This document shows, piece by piece, positions 13,078-26,000 of a DNA stretch of 64,000 nucleotides (positions are counted from its first letter, which is position 1; each line of letters begins with the position of its first letter). The stretch is taken from NCBI RefSeq assembly GCF_021917145.1, contig NC_061077.1, forward strand, positions 8,110,083 to 8,174,082, given 5' to 3'. This DNA comes from Hypomesus transpacificus. Its lineage: Eukaryota; Chordata; Actinopteri; Osmeriformes; Osmeridae. The notes under the pieces are model-generated. The model worked only from the letters and a program-made list of their open reading frames with translations, made no database searches and was not told where the DNA came from. A program made the position numbers and the translations under genes.

Positions 13078-14378
13078 GTATCAGTATATAAGAGATGTAT
13101 TTTGTGAATGTTATGGTTTATGTTATTGGATGTTATATTGGGTGACCATCTTTATGTGCCCATAACCCACTCTCTTCTCAAATGAAATAGAGAATTTGCC
13201 AGTATTCATTTGTTTGTTATCCAAGGGATGTTACAATATTTCACTGGACACTAAGAAAGGCATATTGACTTGATTTAGTATGTGAGCGTGCGTGTGTGTC
13301 TTCACTTTATGATTAGTGGCTTTTCCTTTACTATTGAACATAATTGCATACTCTAAATAACATAAAAGGAAGTAACTGTAAATATACTCTCAGCCTAACA
13401 GTTAGTGTAATATTTACAAACATGGCAGAACATTCATTAGCGTCTAACAGCGTCTAACACAATGCGATCTAGTGAGGTACTGAACAAGAACATATTGAGA
13501 AGACAAATCTGTGTGTATTAGATATGAGTGATACTTTTTTGCAAATATAATGTGCCAAGACATGCTGCTGTCATGACAATTCTGTGTCATGAGACATCGT
13601 GTGATAGTTGGGTTTTTGGATCAATAAATCGAAGCTGCACAAAGAATAATATATGCATGGCTGTCTTTCTCTACTACACACAGTAATTATTCGTATGGTA
13701 CCCACTAGTAATGGATTTGCCTAATGTATACTGAAGCATACCGTTTTTATATAAATAAAGGCCTAAAATTGCCAAACGTGGAAATGCCATGCATAAGTTG
13801 CTGTTCTCATCTTTCTGCCAAGCTAATCGCGTGTGCCCCCTGGTGCCGAAAATTATTTCTGAAAAGAATGCTCAAGACTTCGCACGAAGAACGAGCATAG
13901 AGTTGAGAACGAGGCAATGGCGTAGAAAGGACCCTATGTCCACACTACTGACACCACTAAAATGTATTAAAACATTTGTGACGGCGATTATATGTATATA
14001 TTTATACAATCCCTTAACTGAATGTTATTTTAAACTTGGCACGAATTAATCAGTCGCTAGTGAGCGAACACATTTTTGTGATTCGTTTTTTTTTGTCAGG
14101 CAGAGTGTGGGCTACTTTTTGAATGAATTTAAGACCCCGTTTGTATAGTATCCGATCTGAAATTAAATGGTTGAAATAATTGAAAATGTTCTTCGTAGGC
14201 CAGTGACATGTTCATGAAAGCGGGTTTCTTACATTGTTTTCAAATGTTGTGTTTGCTGTTATGCGCAAATAGCTTTCAAGTTGCTATTGAGGAAGCATAC
14301 GATATTAGCCTACTTCCTAAAACGATTAGACTGTATTGTTGACTTTAGGTGTTCTTGCCTTAATCTATCTGTTTAAAC

Positions 14379-15750
14379 ATGGCAGACGAAGCCCTGTTTC
14401 AGTTCTTACACAACGAAGTAATTCAGTACATTTACAAATCTGATGAAAATGAAGAAATGGTAAGCTATATGCATGTTGTTCTAATTAGCCTATATAGAAA
14501 TACTTGAGAATTTTGAGTATACAAGATGTGCATTTCAATAGTGGTTTTTATGTGTGACATTTTTGACAACCCTGTAATTTTAGGAAAATGGAAGGTGCAT
14601 TACCAAACTGGAGAACATGGGCTTCAGGGTGGGCCAAGGACTGATAGAAAGGTTGGTTTTATATTCTTCCTGACAGGTCGATGGTACTGATCATATTTTA
14701 AGCTTTTATTGTGTGCTGACAATGATGTTTATGATGTTGTAAACATAAATAAACATCCCTTGTCCCCTAATGTTCCATGCTCATGACTATGTCTTTGGAT
14801 TATATTGATGAAAGGAAATGAAAAAATGAGTGTGAAAACGGTGGATCTTTTTAAAAATTAAGGTTCACCAAAGACACAGCTAGGTTTAAAGATGAACTAG
14901 ATGTCATGAAATTCATCTGCAAGGATTTTTGGACCAGCGTTTTCAAAAAGCAAATAGACAACCTCAGAACAAATCACCAAGTAAGACTTATGATAAACAC
15001 TTAATAACCTGTTTAGTCAACAACTATTTAAAATTCACATTTCCACTATAGTAATTGAGGCATAATCACACACAAAGGAATGTGTCTTCTTTTGCAGGGT
15101 ATTTATGTTCTGCAGGATAACAAGTTCCGGCTACTCACACAGCTGTCAGCTGGTAAACAGCATTTAGAGCATGCACCAAAGGTGAGGAAAGTGTAAAATT
15201 GACGATGTAAAAAAAGTATTCCAGTAGTGCAATGGAAGAAGAATAATTTGTTCTAGTAGTTCCTATCTTATTGGTTTTGTGTGTGTGCTAACTATAATTG
15301 GATGCATCTTTACAGTATTTGGCTTTTACGTGTGGCCTGGTGCGAGGAGGGCTTTCAAACCTTGGGGTGAAGAGTATCGTCACAGCTGAGGTTTCTGTCA
15401 TGCCTGCCTGTAAGAGTTTTTGAATATTTAGACCACCACAGTTAAGCACAATATGACAAAGTTGAGTCTCAATCTGCTGCATTGATCCAAATAATAACAT
15501 GCTCAACATAATTTGTCTCAATGTTGTGCAACAAATGGTATCATGATATAACAGTTATTGGATTAGATTTGACTGTACTGTCATTGTGCTCAGTATAGAG
15601 TACAGAGCCAATGAAAAGCATTTAGCATCTAACTAGAAGTGCAAATAATAATAGCTTGTAAACAGGCATAATGTCTGAGGTAAGAATTGTATTGTTTCAC
15701 TGTTTAATTTATCCACAGGTAAATTTCAAGTTATGATCCAGAAAATGTAG
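14379..15750 (+). CDS. trappc6b: TRAPP complex subunit 6B-like (trappc6b)
   Basis: A small core subunit of the TRAPP tethering complexes, which activate Rab1/Ypt1-type GTPases in ER-Golgi and Golgi traffic. Six coding exons: 14379-14459, 14584-14651, 14863-14980, 15098-15181, 15316-15409, 15719-15750. They join in frame to 158 aa, the same length as human TRAPPC6B. The protein begins [13 protein letters not shown] and contains [40 protein letters not shown] and [20 protein letters not shown], ending KFQVMIQKM. This is the alpha-beta Bet3-family fold. It is far closer to TRAPPC6B than to 6A. Some fish carry two copies (6b and 6bl), and this could be either. It sits between slc2a1 and tpx2 on the same strand. 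Confidence 0.93.
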
Positions 15751-15901
15751 GACCCATCTGAAGACAACTTCTTCACTTAAAACATTTTCATATCAGCCAA
15801 ATTGCCTTTTTTGTTTGAGCTCAACCCCTTGAAGCAACCCTGCATGACTGTTGAGACATCTTTTTTGTTTTTAATTGGTGTAGTCTTTATGATAATTATA
15901 A

Positions 15902-15907
15902 AATAAA
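15902..15907 (+). terminator. Poly(A) signal AATAAA, trappc6b
   Basis: AATAAA is 152 bases after the stop. A second one at 15987-15992 is an alternative. Confidence 0.55.
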
Positions 15908-16617
15908 CAATGATTGCCTTTAGTATTTTATCTCATGTTGAATATCTTAACGTGAAATGTTGTTAAATTATTTTCACTGAATGTTGAATAAACACTCCAT
16001 GGTATTAACAGGTTGTCATTCAAAATTATGTAATCGACTGTTGAAGCTCAACAATTTGTCTGTGAATCAAAGTAACTTTTAATAATGACTGTTAATGTCT
16101 TTTTTTATTATCACCAAGGTCTACAAAAATATAAAATACAGATGTACATACTTAGTACATACTTAGTAGCTCATACAAATATAAGCAAGAAGCACTTAAT
16201 TAAACACAAATATAATGTATTACCAACATTTTACAGGTTCATTGTTTTAGGAGATTTTTTAAGGTGAAATACTTTGGATATATTGCTTGATCTCTTTTTT
16301 CAACCCCCAAAAATAGCTTTTAATGATAGTCAAATTTGACAAGTGGCAATAATACAATGTGTTGTCTTCATTAATGTGATAAAGAACAAATCCGTAAGCA
16401 ACATTGAGAAACCCAAAATAAAGTTCTGGTTAATAATCTTACAAAAGTCAATCAAAAATCATTTGCACAAATGATGCATTACACATGATCTAATCCAATT
16501 AATTTTAAAAGTGTTGGCTACTTATAGATTAAAACATATCTAAAAAGTTCAGTCCCAAATGCCTGCTGATGTTTTTAGATGACGACTTCCCTGTTTACCA
16601 GAAAAGGTTTTAGTGAA

Positions 16618-16695
16618 CCAATGAATTACCGGGAAATCTTAACCCGATGGGTCATTGGTTTGTTTAAAAGGGAGGGAATTCAAACGGTATTCAAA
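16618..16695 (+). promoter_or_regulatory. tpx2: tpx2 promoter: paired CCAAT boxes and CHR-like motifs
   Basis: CCAAT at 16618-16622 and an inverted CCAAT (ATTGG) at 16654-16658 are about three helical turns apart. They are followed by two TTCAAA motifs (16679-16684 and 16690-16695), the reverse complement of the CHR element TTTGAA. The noncoding first exon with donor GTATGT at 16779 lies just downstream. NF-Y boxes plus a CHR are the usual layout of G2/M genes controlled by DREAM, MMB and FOXM1, and human TPX2 is such a gene. There is no obvious TATA box. Confidence 0.6.
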
Positions 16696-17333
16696 TCTCC
16701 TCCCTCATTTTAGTTATATTGACGGTTGTGGACACTTTTGTCTCTTCGTGACCGGGCCCGACTGAAAACTTTGTAAAGGTATGTTAACCAATCATTTGTA
16801 TTTGTGCAGTAATTTAGATGAACTGTACTGTATTCCTTAAGTGGCTAAATTGGAGTTTGTGAGCCCAAACGTCAGGAAATTAACTATGGAACTAGCACTG
16901 TCTAGCCTGGCTGTGTGTATACTAGCTAGTTAGTTAGCTAGCTAGCTAGCACTAAGCAAGCTAGACTAGTACTAGCACTAGTACCGTAGTTAGCTCATTG
17001 TAAAAGGTTTTTGGAGATTGTTGGCTAGCAGTAGTTGCTAGACATTGTCGTCAAAGATTGATTTTCGACCCTTTTCTATTAAAATGCGTTTTGAAGTAGC
17101 TTTTTGCTTGTTAGCCCTGTCCATCCCAGAAAGTGTTGATAGATGGCTGTACATCAGAATCAGAATTCAATTTATTCACCATGTACTGTAACTATGTTAC
17201 ACGAACACGGAATTTACTGTGGCAGGAGGGTGCAGTCAATAAACATGTCGGTTACGCATCTTAAAGTACCATAGTTAAACTAATTCTGAGAAGTTTTAAA
17301 TTGTTTAGTTCTGTTTAGTTTTATTTTTCAGAT

Positions 17334-18951
17334 ATGGCGCAAAGTGAGTCTGCTAATCTTTATGAATACGATGCCCCGTCTGATGTCGTCGATTTTGAAG
17401 CACCGGACCACGAGGACAAAGTAGACCACTGGTTTGGTGAGTTGTTTTGCTTTGTAGTGAAATTGGCATTTTGATTACTTCTGTAGCAAATTAACTGTCG
17501 TAGCCCTCTATCGATGGCCTGTATGCTGGTAGCTGAAACTTGATTTCTTGCGGCATAATAAATGTGAGGATACATTTCCAGAACAACAAGGTTCAGGAGA
17601 GGATGGGTTCAGATTGAACCTTGCTACACCACCAAGGCATAATATTCCTTTCTGTGGAAATGACAAGGCAAGCCTTCCCCTTGCGGTGATTTCTCCCAGA
17701 GTGAAAGAGGATGCATGCTATGGTGAGACTTCCAAATACTACTTGGTGTAATTATATTTATGAAACTTGTTTACCTTCCATCAGGGGTCAGGTGGCTGAG
17801 CGGTTAAGGAATGGGGCTAGTAATCAGAAGATTGCCGGTTCGATTTCCAGCTGTGCAAAAAAAGAGCGTCTGCTAAATGACTACATATAAATATCTGTTA
17901 TTTAGACCATCACACATTAGAGCATTTCTTGTTTGCATATGTTATCTCAGTCACCCCTGAATGGATTATGCTGAGTCTTGTGTGAAATTGCCAATTTGCA
18001 GATGCCCAAAGCACATCTGTCGCAACCGTATCCAACATTGTCACGTCTTGGGGACCCACAAGGCCAGTTCAGAAGACTGTCCAGCCCAAAAAGAAAGGAC
18101 CCGTTGTCCAGCCTCGCAGGTATGGTTTTCTGTTTGGGCTCCATAACCTAGGATTGCAGATTTATGACCTCGTTTTAACTAACTCAATGCATTGGTATTA
18201 TGTTGTAAATAACTGGATTTCAATTCTTAATCTGGTGGGAATGTGAACTTTTTCACTGACACTGTCAAAATGGTGTTTATAGGATATTTTAGCTACCAAG
18301 CATTATATGTACTTGCTGTGTTCACAAGCGGCCTTCCTTTCTAAAAGGGTTTCAAAGCGCAATCAGGCAGCCATTAATGAACCCACTGTTCCTGTTTCAC
18401 CAGCTGCAAAGAAACGAAGGTTAGTCCTTATCTGTTGACACAGGTCCATATGCATTTGTTGCTGAAATTATTGGTTAAGGCAATCAGATGTTCATTATGG
18501 TATCAATGTTCACAGAAATGTCAATACTGTAACATCATTTCAACCCCAACGAAGGTAAATCTTGTGTCAACAGTTCACTTGGTGTCAAATGTATTGCTCT
18601 GGTCACAATGCATGCATGGGGGCGAAGTATAACAAAGGGGTCCAAGCCATATATCTGAATGTTGGGGGTTTACTAAATTAAATGTTTAATGGCTTTGCTG
18701 GTTCTGTTCCTTAGGAGCAGCAGTTCTATAGCTACCAGACGCAGGAGTGCTGCCCGTGCCAGTGTTCGCCTTGAGTCTAGAACGAAAACCAAGGCTCAGG
18801 CTGCAACAGCTACACAATCACAGTGAGTCATCCTGATTGCATGGCTTGTATGTTCAGACAATGCTAATGCCGTGTTCCACTTGTCTGAGGTCAATTTCCA
18901 ACGTCCAAACGTTCCAGGTGCACAACACCAAACATCATTGCTGAACACCAT

Positions 18952-18996
<45 letters not shown>

Positions 18997-21900
18997 CGGC
19001 AAGTTTAGACATTGGAGCTTAACTTTCAGAGATATGCATATCATATTGGCAGACAGTCAGTTGTTTTTGACCTAGCACTTAAGTCTGAGCTGATTGACGA
19101 GCTGAATCTTGTTTGTCAAACGGGTTGGAATGAGAACTTGCAGGATGTTGGACCTCCAGGAACAGGGTTAGGCAGCTCTGAGTAAACAATGCATTTTCTG
19201 TCTTGCCCCCACCCTATGGAATGTAAAAGCAAGAAATTGGGTTAACTGTGGTTTGGCCTGCAGCTTATCTAGTTGGGCAACTTGGTGTGCTCTAGCTATG
19301 CCTAAACGTGACCAGCTATCCATGTTTTCCAGGCAAAAGAGCTCTGAGCAGCAGGAGATGGAACGCATCAAAAGTCTACAGAAAGAGGTGGCTGAGCAGA
19401 GAAAGAGGAACGAGGCTAGCTACAGAGCCGCCATGGCAGGCAGTAAGAATCCCTTACAGCACTACCTGAAAGTTAACTCGCTGAATATCAGACTGAGAAC
19501 CCCTCAAACTATGAAATCAATTAAGACCATCATGCATGATTTACAATACATTTTTAATGTTCCTCACCTTTCTTCTTTAATTCAGGTCAGCCACCAAGGA
19601 AGATGGTGCTATCCACTACAGTGCCCAAGGAGTTCAGCTTCAGCACCGATGGACGAGTTAAACCCAGCAGTTCATCAACAGACAACTCCCAAAAGCAGAT
19701 TGATTTCAATGCTCAGCTCCGCAAACACCCCTCCTCCCCTGTAAGGACGTTTGACTGTGTATACTGGTGTGGATAAAAACATCTGTTACAATGTATTTGA
19801 CCAGTAGAGATATTGTTTGTACATTTCAGACCACCACAATTTAACCTTTTTGTCTCCTTTAAGGCAAAGGGACCAAGAGGTACCACTGTGCCAAAGCCTT
19901 TCAACCTGTCGACGGGCAGCAAGCGTAAGGGGGAGGACCCTGCCCCCTATGTGTCCGTAGCTGAGCAGATAGAACAGTTCCAGAAGCGTACCCCAGCTCG
20001 CTACCACCTGCGCAGCCGTATGAGTCAGGAGAGAGGTATGCACGTTTACATTTTCTACCTAATATGTTTCTATTTCAAAATGTTTGTAGAGCTATTCAAG
20101 ATGAGTATTTGTAATGTTAGCTTTTCCGCTGCCCCCCTAAACCCATGGCAGGCCCAGCCCTTGTGAAGAGTGAGCACCGGAGGATCACCCAGCCTCACAC
20201 CCCCCAGCTAATGACTAGGACAAGGAGCCGCCCTACATTCACCAAGAGCAGTGCTGAGCTGGAGGAAGAAGAGTTGCAGAAACTTCAACAGTGAGTAAAA
20301 TCTCCCTTTTAACAGACTCCTATTGACTCGTGTCTGGGATCACTGTTAAGAGCTCATTTGTGTTGTCTCAGGTTTAAGTTCAAAGCATTGGAGCTGAACA
20401 GAAAGATACTGGAGGGAGCCCTGAACCCCAAGAAGCCTGCAGTGAAAGAGCCCACCAAGCCAGAGGGATTCCATCTGCAGATGGACAAGAGGCTCCAGGA
20501 GAAGCATGCCAGCAAGAAACCAGAAGAACCTGAGGAGCACTACTCCTTCCACTCTCGCCCACTGCCCACCAGGATCCTTGAGGAGGTTGTGGTGAGTGCT
20601 GCTCCTAGACCATTGTTTGTTTCAAAGTGTAAGAACACCACTTTCCTCACTCCTGGGTCTGGCTCAAACCTAGTAGATTTACAATTTACCAACTTGTTGA
20701 CAGGGAGTTCCAGAGAAGAAGGTGATCCACCCCACTATTCCAGAGTCCCCAGCATTTGCCCTGAAGAACAGGGTGCGCATAGAGAAGAAGGTGGAGGAGG
20801 TAGGCTGGCTAACAATGTTGTCAAATTAAAATATTTCATATGGGACAGTGCTCTCAATGTGATTGGAGTTTGCTGAATTGGCATGTTGTTGGTTCCAGGT
20901 GAATGTGCCAGCCCCTATCAAAGCCCATGCTGCACCTCACTTTGGCTTGCCCTTCCTTCCCAAACTCCAAGAGAAGAGCCAAGTGGATGTATGCCCCTTC
21001 TCTTTTGACGAACGGGAGCGCGAGAGGAGAGTTATGAAGGAAAAGAGACTGGAAGAGCTACGACATGAAGAGGTATGTTTAGGGGTTTCTGGCATTTGAG
21101 TTCACAGGGTTTTACCTGTGGTTTCATAGTGTCCTTCAAGATGGGATTATGGGAAGAGAAATGACATGCTGCATATTTTCCAGGTGCCCAAGTTCAAAGC
21201 CCAACCACTGCCAGACTTCCATGAAGTGGTCCTACCAGAGAAGAAAGTGGTGGAGCCCACCAAGCCTGAACCCTTCAAGCTACTCATTGATGAGAGAGGA
21301 GCTGTCAAGAGTGACCGCTGGGAGCAGGCTGTAAGACATTACCGCAGGGGCCTTGGCAACAGACATGAAAGGACGACCTGCTCACTCTTGCATTGTGCTC
21401 TTTCCTCAGTTGAAAGAGGAGCAGAAGCATCAGATGGAGGCGGCCTCCTTCAAAGCTAGACCAAACACAGTGACTCACAAAGAGCCGTTCCTCCCTAAAA
21501 AAGAGAACCGCACTGTTCTGGGTAAGTAAGACACTGAAATTATCAAGAGTTTTGCTTCCCCCCCCTTCCCAGCTAAATGCACTGGTTAGACAAGGTCTCG
21601 CAAGGTCTTTTATGCACGTTAAAAGAACATGTCATGCTAAAGGAAATTATTCTCCTGAGCTTTGGAGACAAATGTAGTTGGCTTCTACTGCAGTGCACAT
21701 GCTGGCTCAGGGTTTCTTGGTGTGGTTAACATGCTTTCCTACAGCTTGTTGTGCACCCCTAACTGTTCTGTGTATTTCTTCCCACCTTTGACTTCTTCCT
21801 CCACCACTAAATTCATTCCTACCTATGCCACCTTCTCCAACTGCTTGCTTTCGCTGGGCTCTGTAGAAGACATTAACCGTTCCGTAGTTCCAGAGGGTGT

Positions 21901-22259
21901 CCAGCTCTCCACAGAGCGCCGTGCCAAAGAGCGGCAGGAATTCGACCGCATCATCTGTGAGAAGGAGGCGCTGAGGGCACGTGTGGAGGAGCAGCACCGT
22001 ATGGAGCAGGAGGAGCGGCAGAAGGCGGAGATTGCGGCGATGCGCCAAGATCAGGTGACTGAGAATCTTGGACTGGATATCATTATGGGCCCAAAATGTG
22101 GTTTGTGTTGTGAATAACGTGTACTATTATGTGGATGTTTTTTTTCAGGTTCACAAGGCCCAGCCAATTAGGCATTACAAGCCTGTGGAATTAAAGAAGA
22201 GTGATGTTTCTCTGACCGTGCCCCAGTCACCCAACTTCTCAGACCGTTTCCGCATGTGA
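17334..22259 (+). CDS. tpx2: TPX2, spindle assembly factor and Aurora A activator
   Basis: A microtubule nucleation factor released from importin by Ran-GTP in mitosis. It binds and activates Aurora A and docks Eg5. Sixteen coding exons: 17334-17436, 17582-17722, 18002-18119, 18348-18419, 18715-18822, 19333-19442, 19586-19740, 19864-20035, 20152-20290, 20372-20591, 20704-20799, 20899-21072, 21184-21330, 21410-21521, 21867-22054, 22149-22259. They join to 721 aa (human 747). The Aurora A-binding N-terminus is clear: [15 protein letters not shown] followed by DHWF. Basic segments ([16 protein letters not shown]) could serve as importin contacts. Repeated TPX2-type motifs such as EPFVPKK-like and FKARPNT follow, and the C-terminus [13 protein letters not shown] is the Eg5-binding type. 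A noncoding first exon ends at 16778 (donor GTATGT), and the ATG lies two bases inside the second exon. Confidence 0.95.
17784..17884 (+). mobile_element. tRNA-derived SINE in a tpx2 intron
   Basis: An A box (GTGGCTGAGCGGTTAAGGA) and a B box (GGTTCGATTTC) are spaced as in a tRNA gene, followed by an A-run and the tail GAGCGTCTGCTAAATGAC. It is not a functional tRNA, since no acceptor-stem pairing is seen and the tail is SINE-like. It sits between coding exons 2 and 3 of tpx2. Confidence 0.75.
18954..18996 (+). repeat. 43-nt uninterrupted poly-G tract
   Basis: An uninterrupted G run in the tpx2 intron between 18822 and 19333. The length may be affected by sequencing or assembly. Confidence 0.95.
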
Positions 22260-22408
22260 TATAATAGAGGTGTCTTGCTTGTATATATTTGCCACTACTG
22301 TGCATCTGAACCTTTTTATATATAAATGCCTTTTTAATTTGGTGTTCTTCTCGAACTCTTGCTACCATTCTTAATGCGTATTAAAGTTTTGCCTCTTGTT
22401 ACTTGTCT

Positions 22409-22414
22409 AATAAA
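22409..22414 (+). terminator. Poly(A) signal AATAAA, tpx2
   Basis: AATAAA is 150 bases after the TPX2 stop and is followed by a T-rich stretch at 22435-22447. It is the likely 3' end of the short tpx2 3' UTR. Confidence 0.65.
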
Positions 22415-23022
22415 CATATTTTGAAATCTAATGCTTTTTTTTTTTTTCAAACTGGACTTGACCTCTGTCCATGGGCTGTTGCATCACCATCTGTTATTGC
22501 AACAGATGGGTTTCATCTTTCAGTAACTAAACCAAACCAATGTTTAGTTGATCTTGAAGCCTATTGATAAATCCAGTAGATTAGTACATTCTTATGGAGG
22601 GATGTTGAATGACTAGTGCAACCCATCCTGGATCATTCAGCAGTGTAATGCTTGTCCTGCATACCTTGGTTATCTGTAATACACTCCAGTCCCCCTACTC
22701 CCCTTGGGTGCCTATTTTTGGACCTGAAGCTGGAGCAGTGATTTAAGTGGTTGCCAGCCATTCTCTGCCCCTCTGCATGGGAACAATACTTCCAATGCGT
22801 CTTACAAACATCCTCTATTTTCTCTTCAGTGATCCTCAAAACCACAGGTACGTACCACCTTAAGTTCTAGAAATTTTACAAATTAATGAATGTATTTGCA
22901 AGTAGCAATAAACTGCCCGGGGGTCACAGCCTGATGTGGACTTCCCCTCTCGATCATGGCCCTGATTGCTGACTATTTCTGTTCAAGACTGCTGGTGGTG
23001 GCGCACTTTGGACTCTATAAAG

Positions 23023-26000
23023 ATGGGTTCTGAACAGAGTCCAGCTCATTTTCTAAGCCTACTTTCTTTGGAAGCCAAAGTAGATAACCTTTCTTACAAG
23101 CTGGATCAGCTTTTCTCAAGAGGAAATGGAAGCTGCCCTATCTGCTCCACCTGCAGTCTGCACACCTCTAGATGGGAGGCAGCTGAGAGACATCTTTCTG
23201 ACCAGTCTAGGCTTCTGGAGAGACTGGAGAAGAGAATTGACTTGATGCATAATTCCCTAGATGGGCATGTAAAAGGTACATGATGTCCCTCTCAAATACA
23301 GAATATTTGAATGCTGTGTATACAGGATATTTGAATGTTGTGTATTCAATTATGTTGGTGATACCCGGACCATCAAACTTTACCCATGTCCTTTTTCTTG
23401 GGATCTGTAGATAAGGTGGTGGAAGATCGATCCCAGGAAGGAGATCCCACAGAAAAGCAGTCAATTGGAGCCCAGGATGGAGATCCCACAGAAAAGCAGT
23501 CAATGGGAGCCCAGGATGGAGATCACACAAAAAAGCAGTCAATTGGAGCCCAGGATGGAAATCCCACAGAAAAGCAGTCAATTGGAGGAAACCTCCAACA
23601 GCTTGGAGTCCAACCAATGGCAGAGTCTAAAAGAAAAAAAGAGAGAAAGGGAACAGCAGAAACTGTCATGGCTACTGTGGTTGTCCCATCAACAGTTGTC
23701 TCTCAAAAGATCCAGAAAACATCAATTACTACAAAGGTACTCTCTGTCCATTAATCTATCCTAAAGACATGATGCATATATGTCTTAAGCAAAATGTGTT
23801 GGCTATCTAAGCAAGTGTCTTATCAGTGGTGCTTTCTCCTTCACTCAGGGTGACACTCCAAATCAACTGGATATTGGACAGCAGGGTAAAAAACAGCAAA
23901 CGGGCACCATTCCTCCCGGGAAAGGAGACGAGTCCTCAATGGGAGAACAACCAATCAGATTGAATCTTCAAGAGGTCAGATGCAAACCAGTGGCTGTGAC
24001 AACAGCTGTAACAACAGTACCATATAAGACCACACCCACTTTAATAACTGGAAAGGTACTCATCTCATGTTCTATTTCTTTCATTTTATACATATATTAA
24101 GGTATTGGGGATTTTACATTTAATACTTTAATTTCATTAATTTTGATTGTTTAATTGTTTCTTCCCAAATAAGCTGGATATAAAACAGGCTAGAACACAG
24201 TCCCACCCTAGTGCTCATTCAAAGAAAGGAGAGAATGGATCTGCATCAGAACGGCCAACTGTTTTCACCGGAGGGAAATCTGTGGAGGTCAGAAGTCATT
24301 CAGTAGCTGTGGTGTCCCCTGACCATACACACCTTTAATATTTGACAAATTGTGTATTGAGTTCAACAAATACTAAAAGTGTTATCTTTCTGTCGGATGC
24401 TGGGCTCCTCTTATACAGGCGGACACCACAAATGATCTAGTAATACAACAGCATGGTACAAAACAACATCCTCTACCTGCTTCTCCAAAGAAAGGAGACA
24501 GAGGTTCCACCTCAGACCACCAAATACTTGAAAACTCCCAGATGGGACAATCAAAGGCAGAGTCTCGAAGAAGCTCTGGAAAGGATGAGGCTGTTGTGGA
24601 TGCCATCCCGAATCAGTCAATGCAGGTCCCTCCAAAGACAGGAACTACTGTCATGACTGTCATCAAACCAACTGCAGTAGTTTCACAGCTTGTGCCACAA
24701 AAGAAGTACGTACTGTCTGTTCCAACACCAACAACCACTGAGAGCTCTTCCCTTCGACATGTCCACAGCTGTCCAGAGTCATTGCAAAGGTAAACTCCCA
24801 CCATAGACTCCTCAACATCATGGGAAGTGTTGAGTTTCTGTGGCATGACCCCATACTCAACTGTTGTTGAAAAAATGTTATGGGATTCTACTGCATTATA
24901 AAATGTGTTAGATTTGACGTTAGTACTCTGTCTATGGTCACAGACTCCAGTGCCCTGGGCCTGTTCCTCCACCTGTCTTCTTAGCCCCTGGCACTTCTCA
25001 GGAGAAGAGCTCCAGTACGGTGAGAGGGACTGGTCCTGGTTCAGGCTCATGCTCAGCCAGTGGAATCCATATCAGAGTTGATGCTGCTGCACCAGACAGG
25101 ACCACACCCAAGACCCCACCAAAAACATGTTACAAAGTCATAGGTAAATGACAACTCAAAATAACATGTACTGACTGTGTAAGTGCATGCATCGCTCACA
25201 TACTGAATATAATTTTCTCTGTCTCTCTGGCAGATGATGTTCCTCCACAGCCAGCTCCTTTCCTCCATCGTTGTGTAGCATTACGGTCCAACCCTCCTTC
25301 GGATGCCTTCATCGTCCACAGCAAAGAGATCCTTGGGGGGTGAGCTACTATGGGTAGACCAGCAAACAGAGCAAAAATCGGATGCAGAACAAGTATTTGG
25401 AATACTAGATATGGGTTGGATTTAGCCTAATTGATACACTGACTGGTCATGTTTGTTCCTTTCCTTTGTGTTGCTCATGCTAGTGGAATCACAAGCATGA
25501 TGGTTCTCTCCAGGTGTGTTTTGGAGCCTTTTTGTCAACTTTATTTATAGGAAACAACTTCCTAAAAGGAAAGAAGGGAGCTCTGGGGGAATACATGCAG
25601 GAAATGGCCTGGGCTGGAACTGAACCCGGGCCCTGCGCTGAGGCCTTAGTCTCAGTAGTATGCACTCTTACCCAGTGAGCCACCAAGGTGCCCCAGTCGC
25701 TGCCACTTTTAATTCATCTTAGATTGTTAGTACTGGGGGTTTGGTACTGTTGCTGAATCAGTGTCTGAATTGGGGAAAAGATTATGAAACACTACCTTCT
25801 GATCAGGAATGTGTATTGTAGCTGATATGCATGTACTGTAATAGACTAAAGATAACCTTCTGTTGATCTAGTGGACGCTTTGGAAAAGTACACCGGTGTA
25901 CAGAGAAGTTATCTGTACTAAAACTGGCAGCCAAAGTCATCAACACACGAAATTCGAAAGAAAAGGTAAGACTTGTATATATGTTTGTATATCTTTTGTG

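Larger units (their letters stand above)
15751..17333. other. trappc6b 3' UTR, tpx2 promoter and 5' UTR intron
   Basis: It contains the poly(A) signals of trappc6b, AT-rich spacer, the tpx2 promoter motifs and a noncoding exon ending 16778. Simple TAGC-rich sequence at 16915-16990 lies in the 5' UTR intron. Confidence 0.6.

Noticed and set aside
17784-17884. tRNA gene
   Set aside because: A and B boxes are present, but acceptor-stem pairing is not, and the tail is that of a SINE.
19253-19744. 163-codon open frame as a separate gene
   Set aside because: It runs through introns; two pieces of it (19333-19442 and part of 19586-19740) are covered by tpx2 exons with good splice sites.
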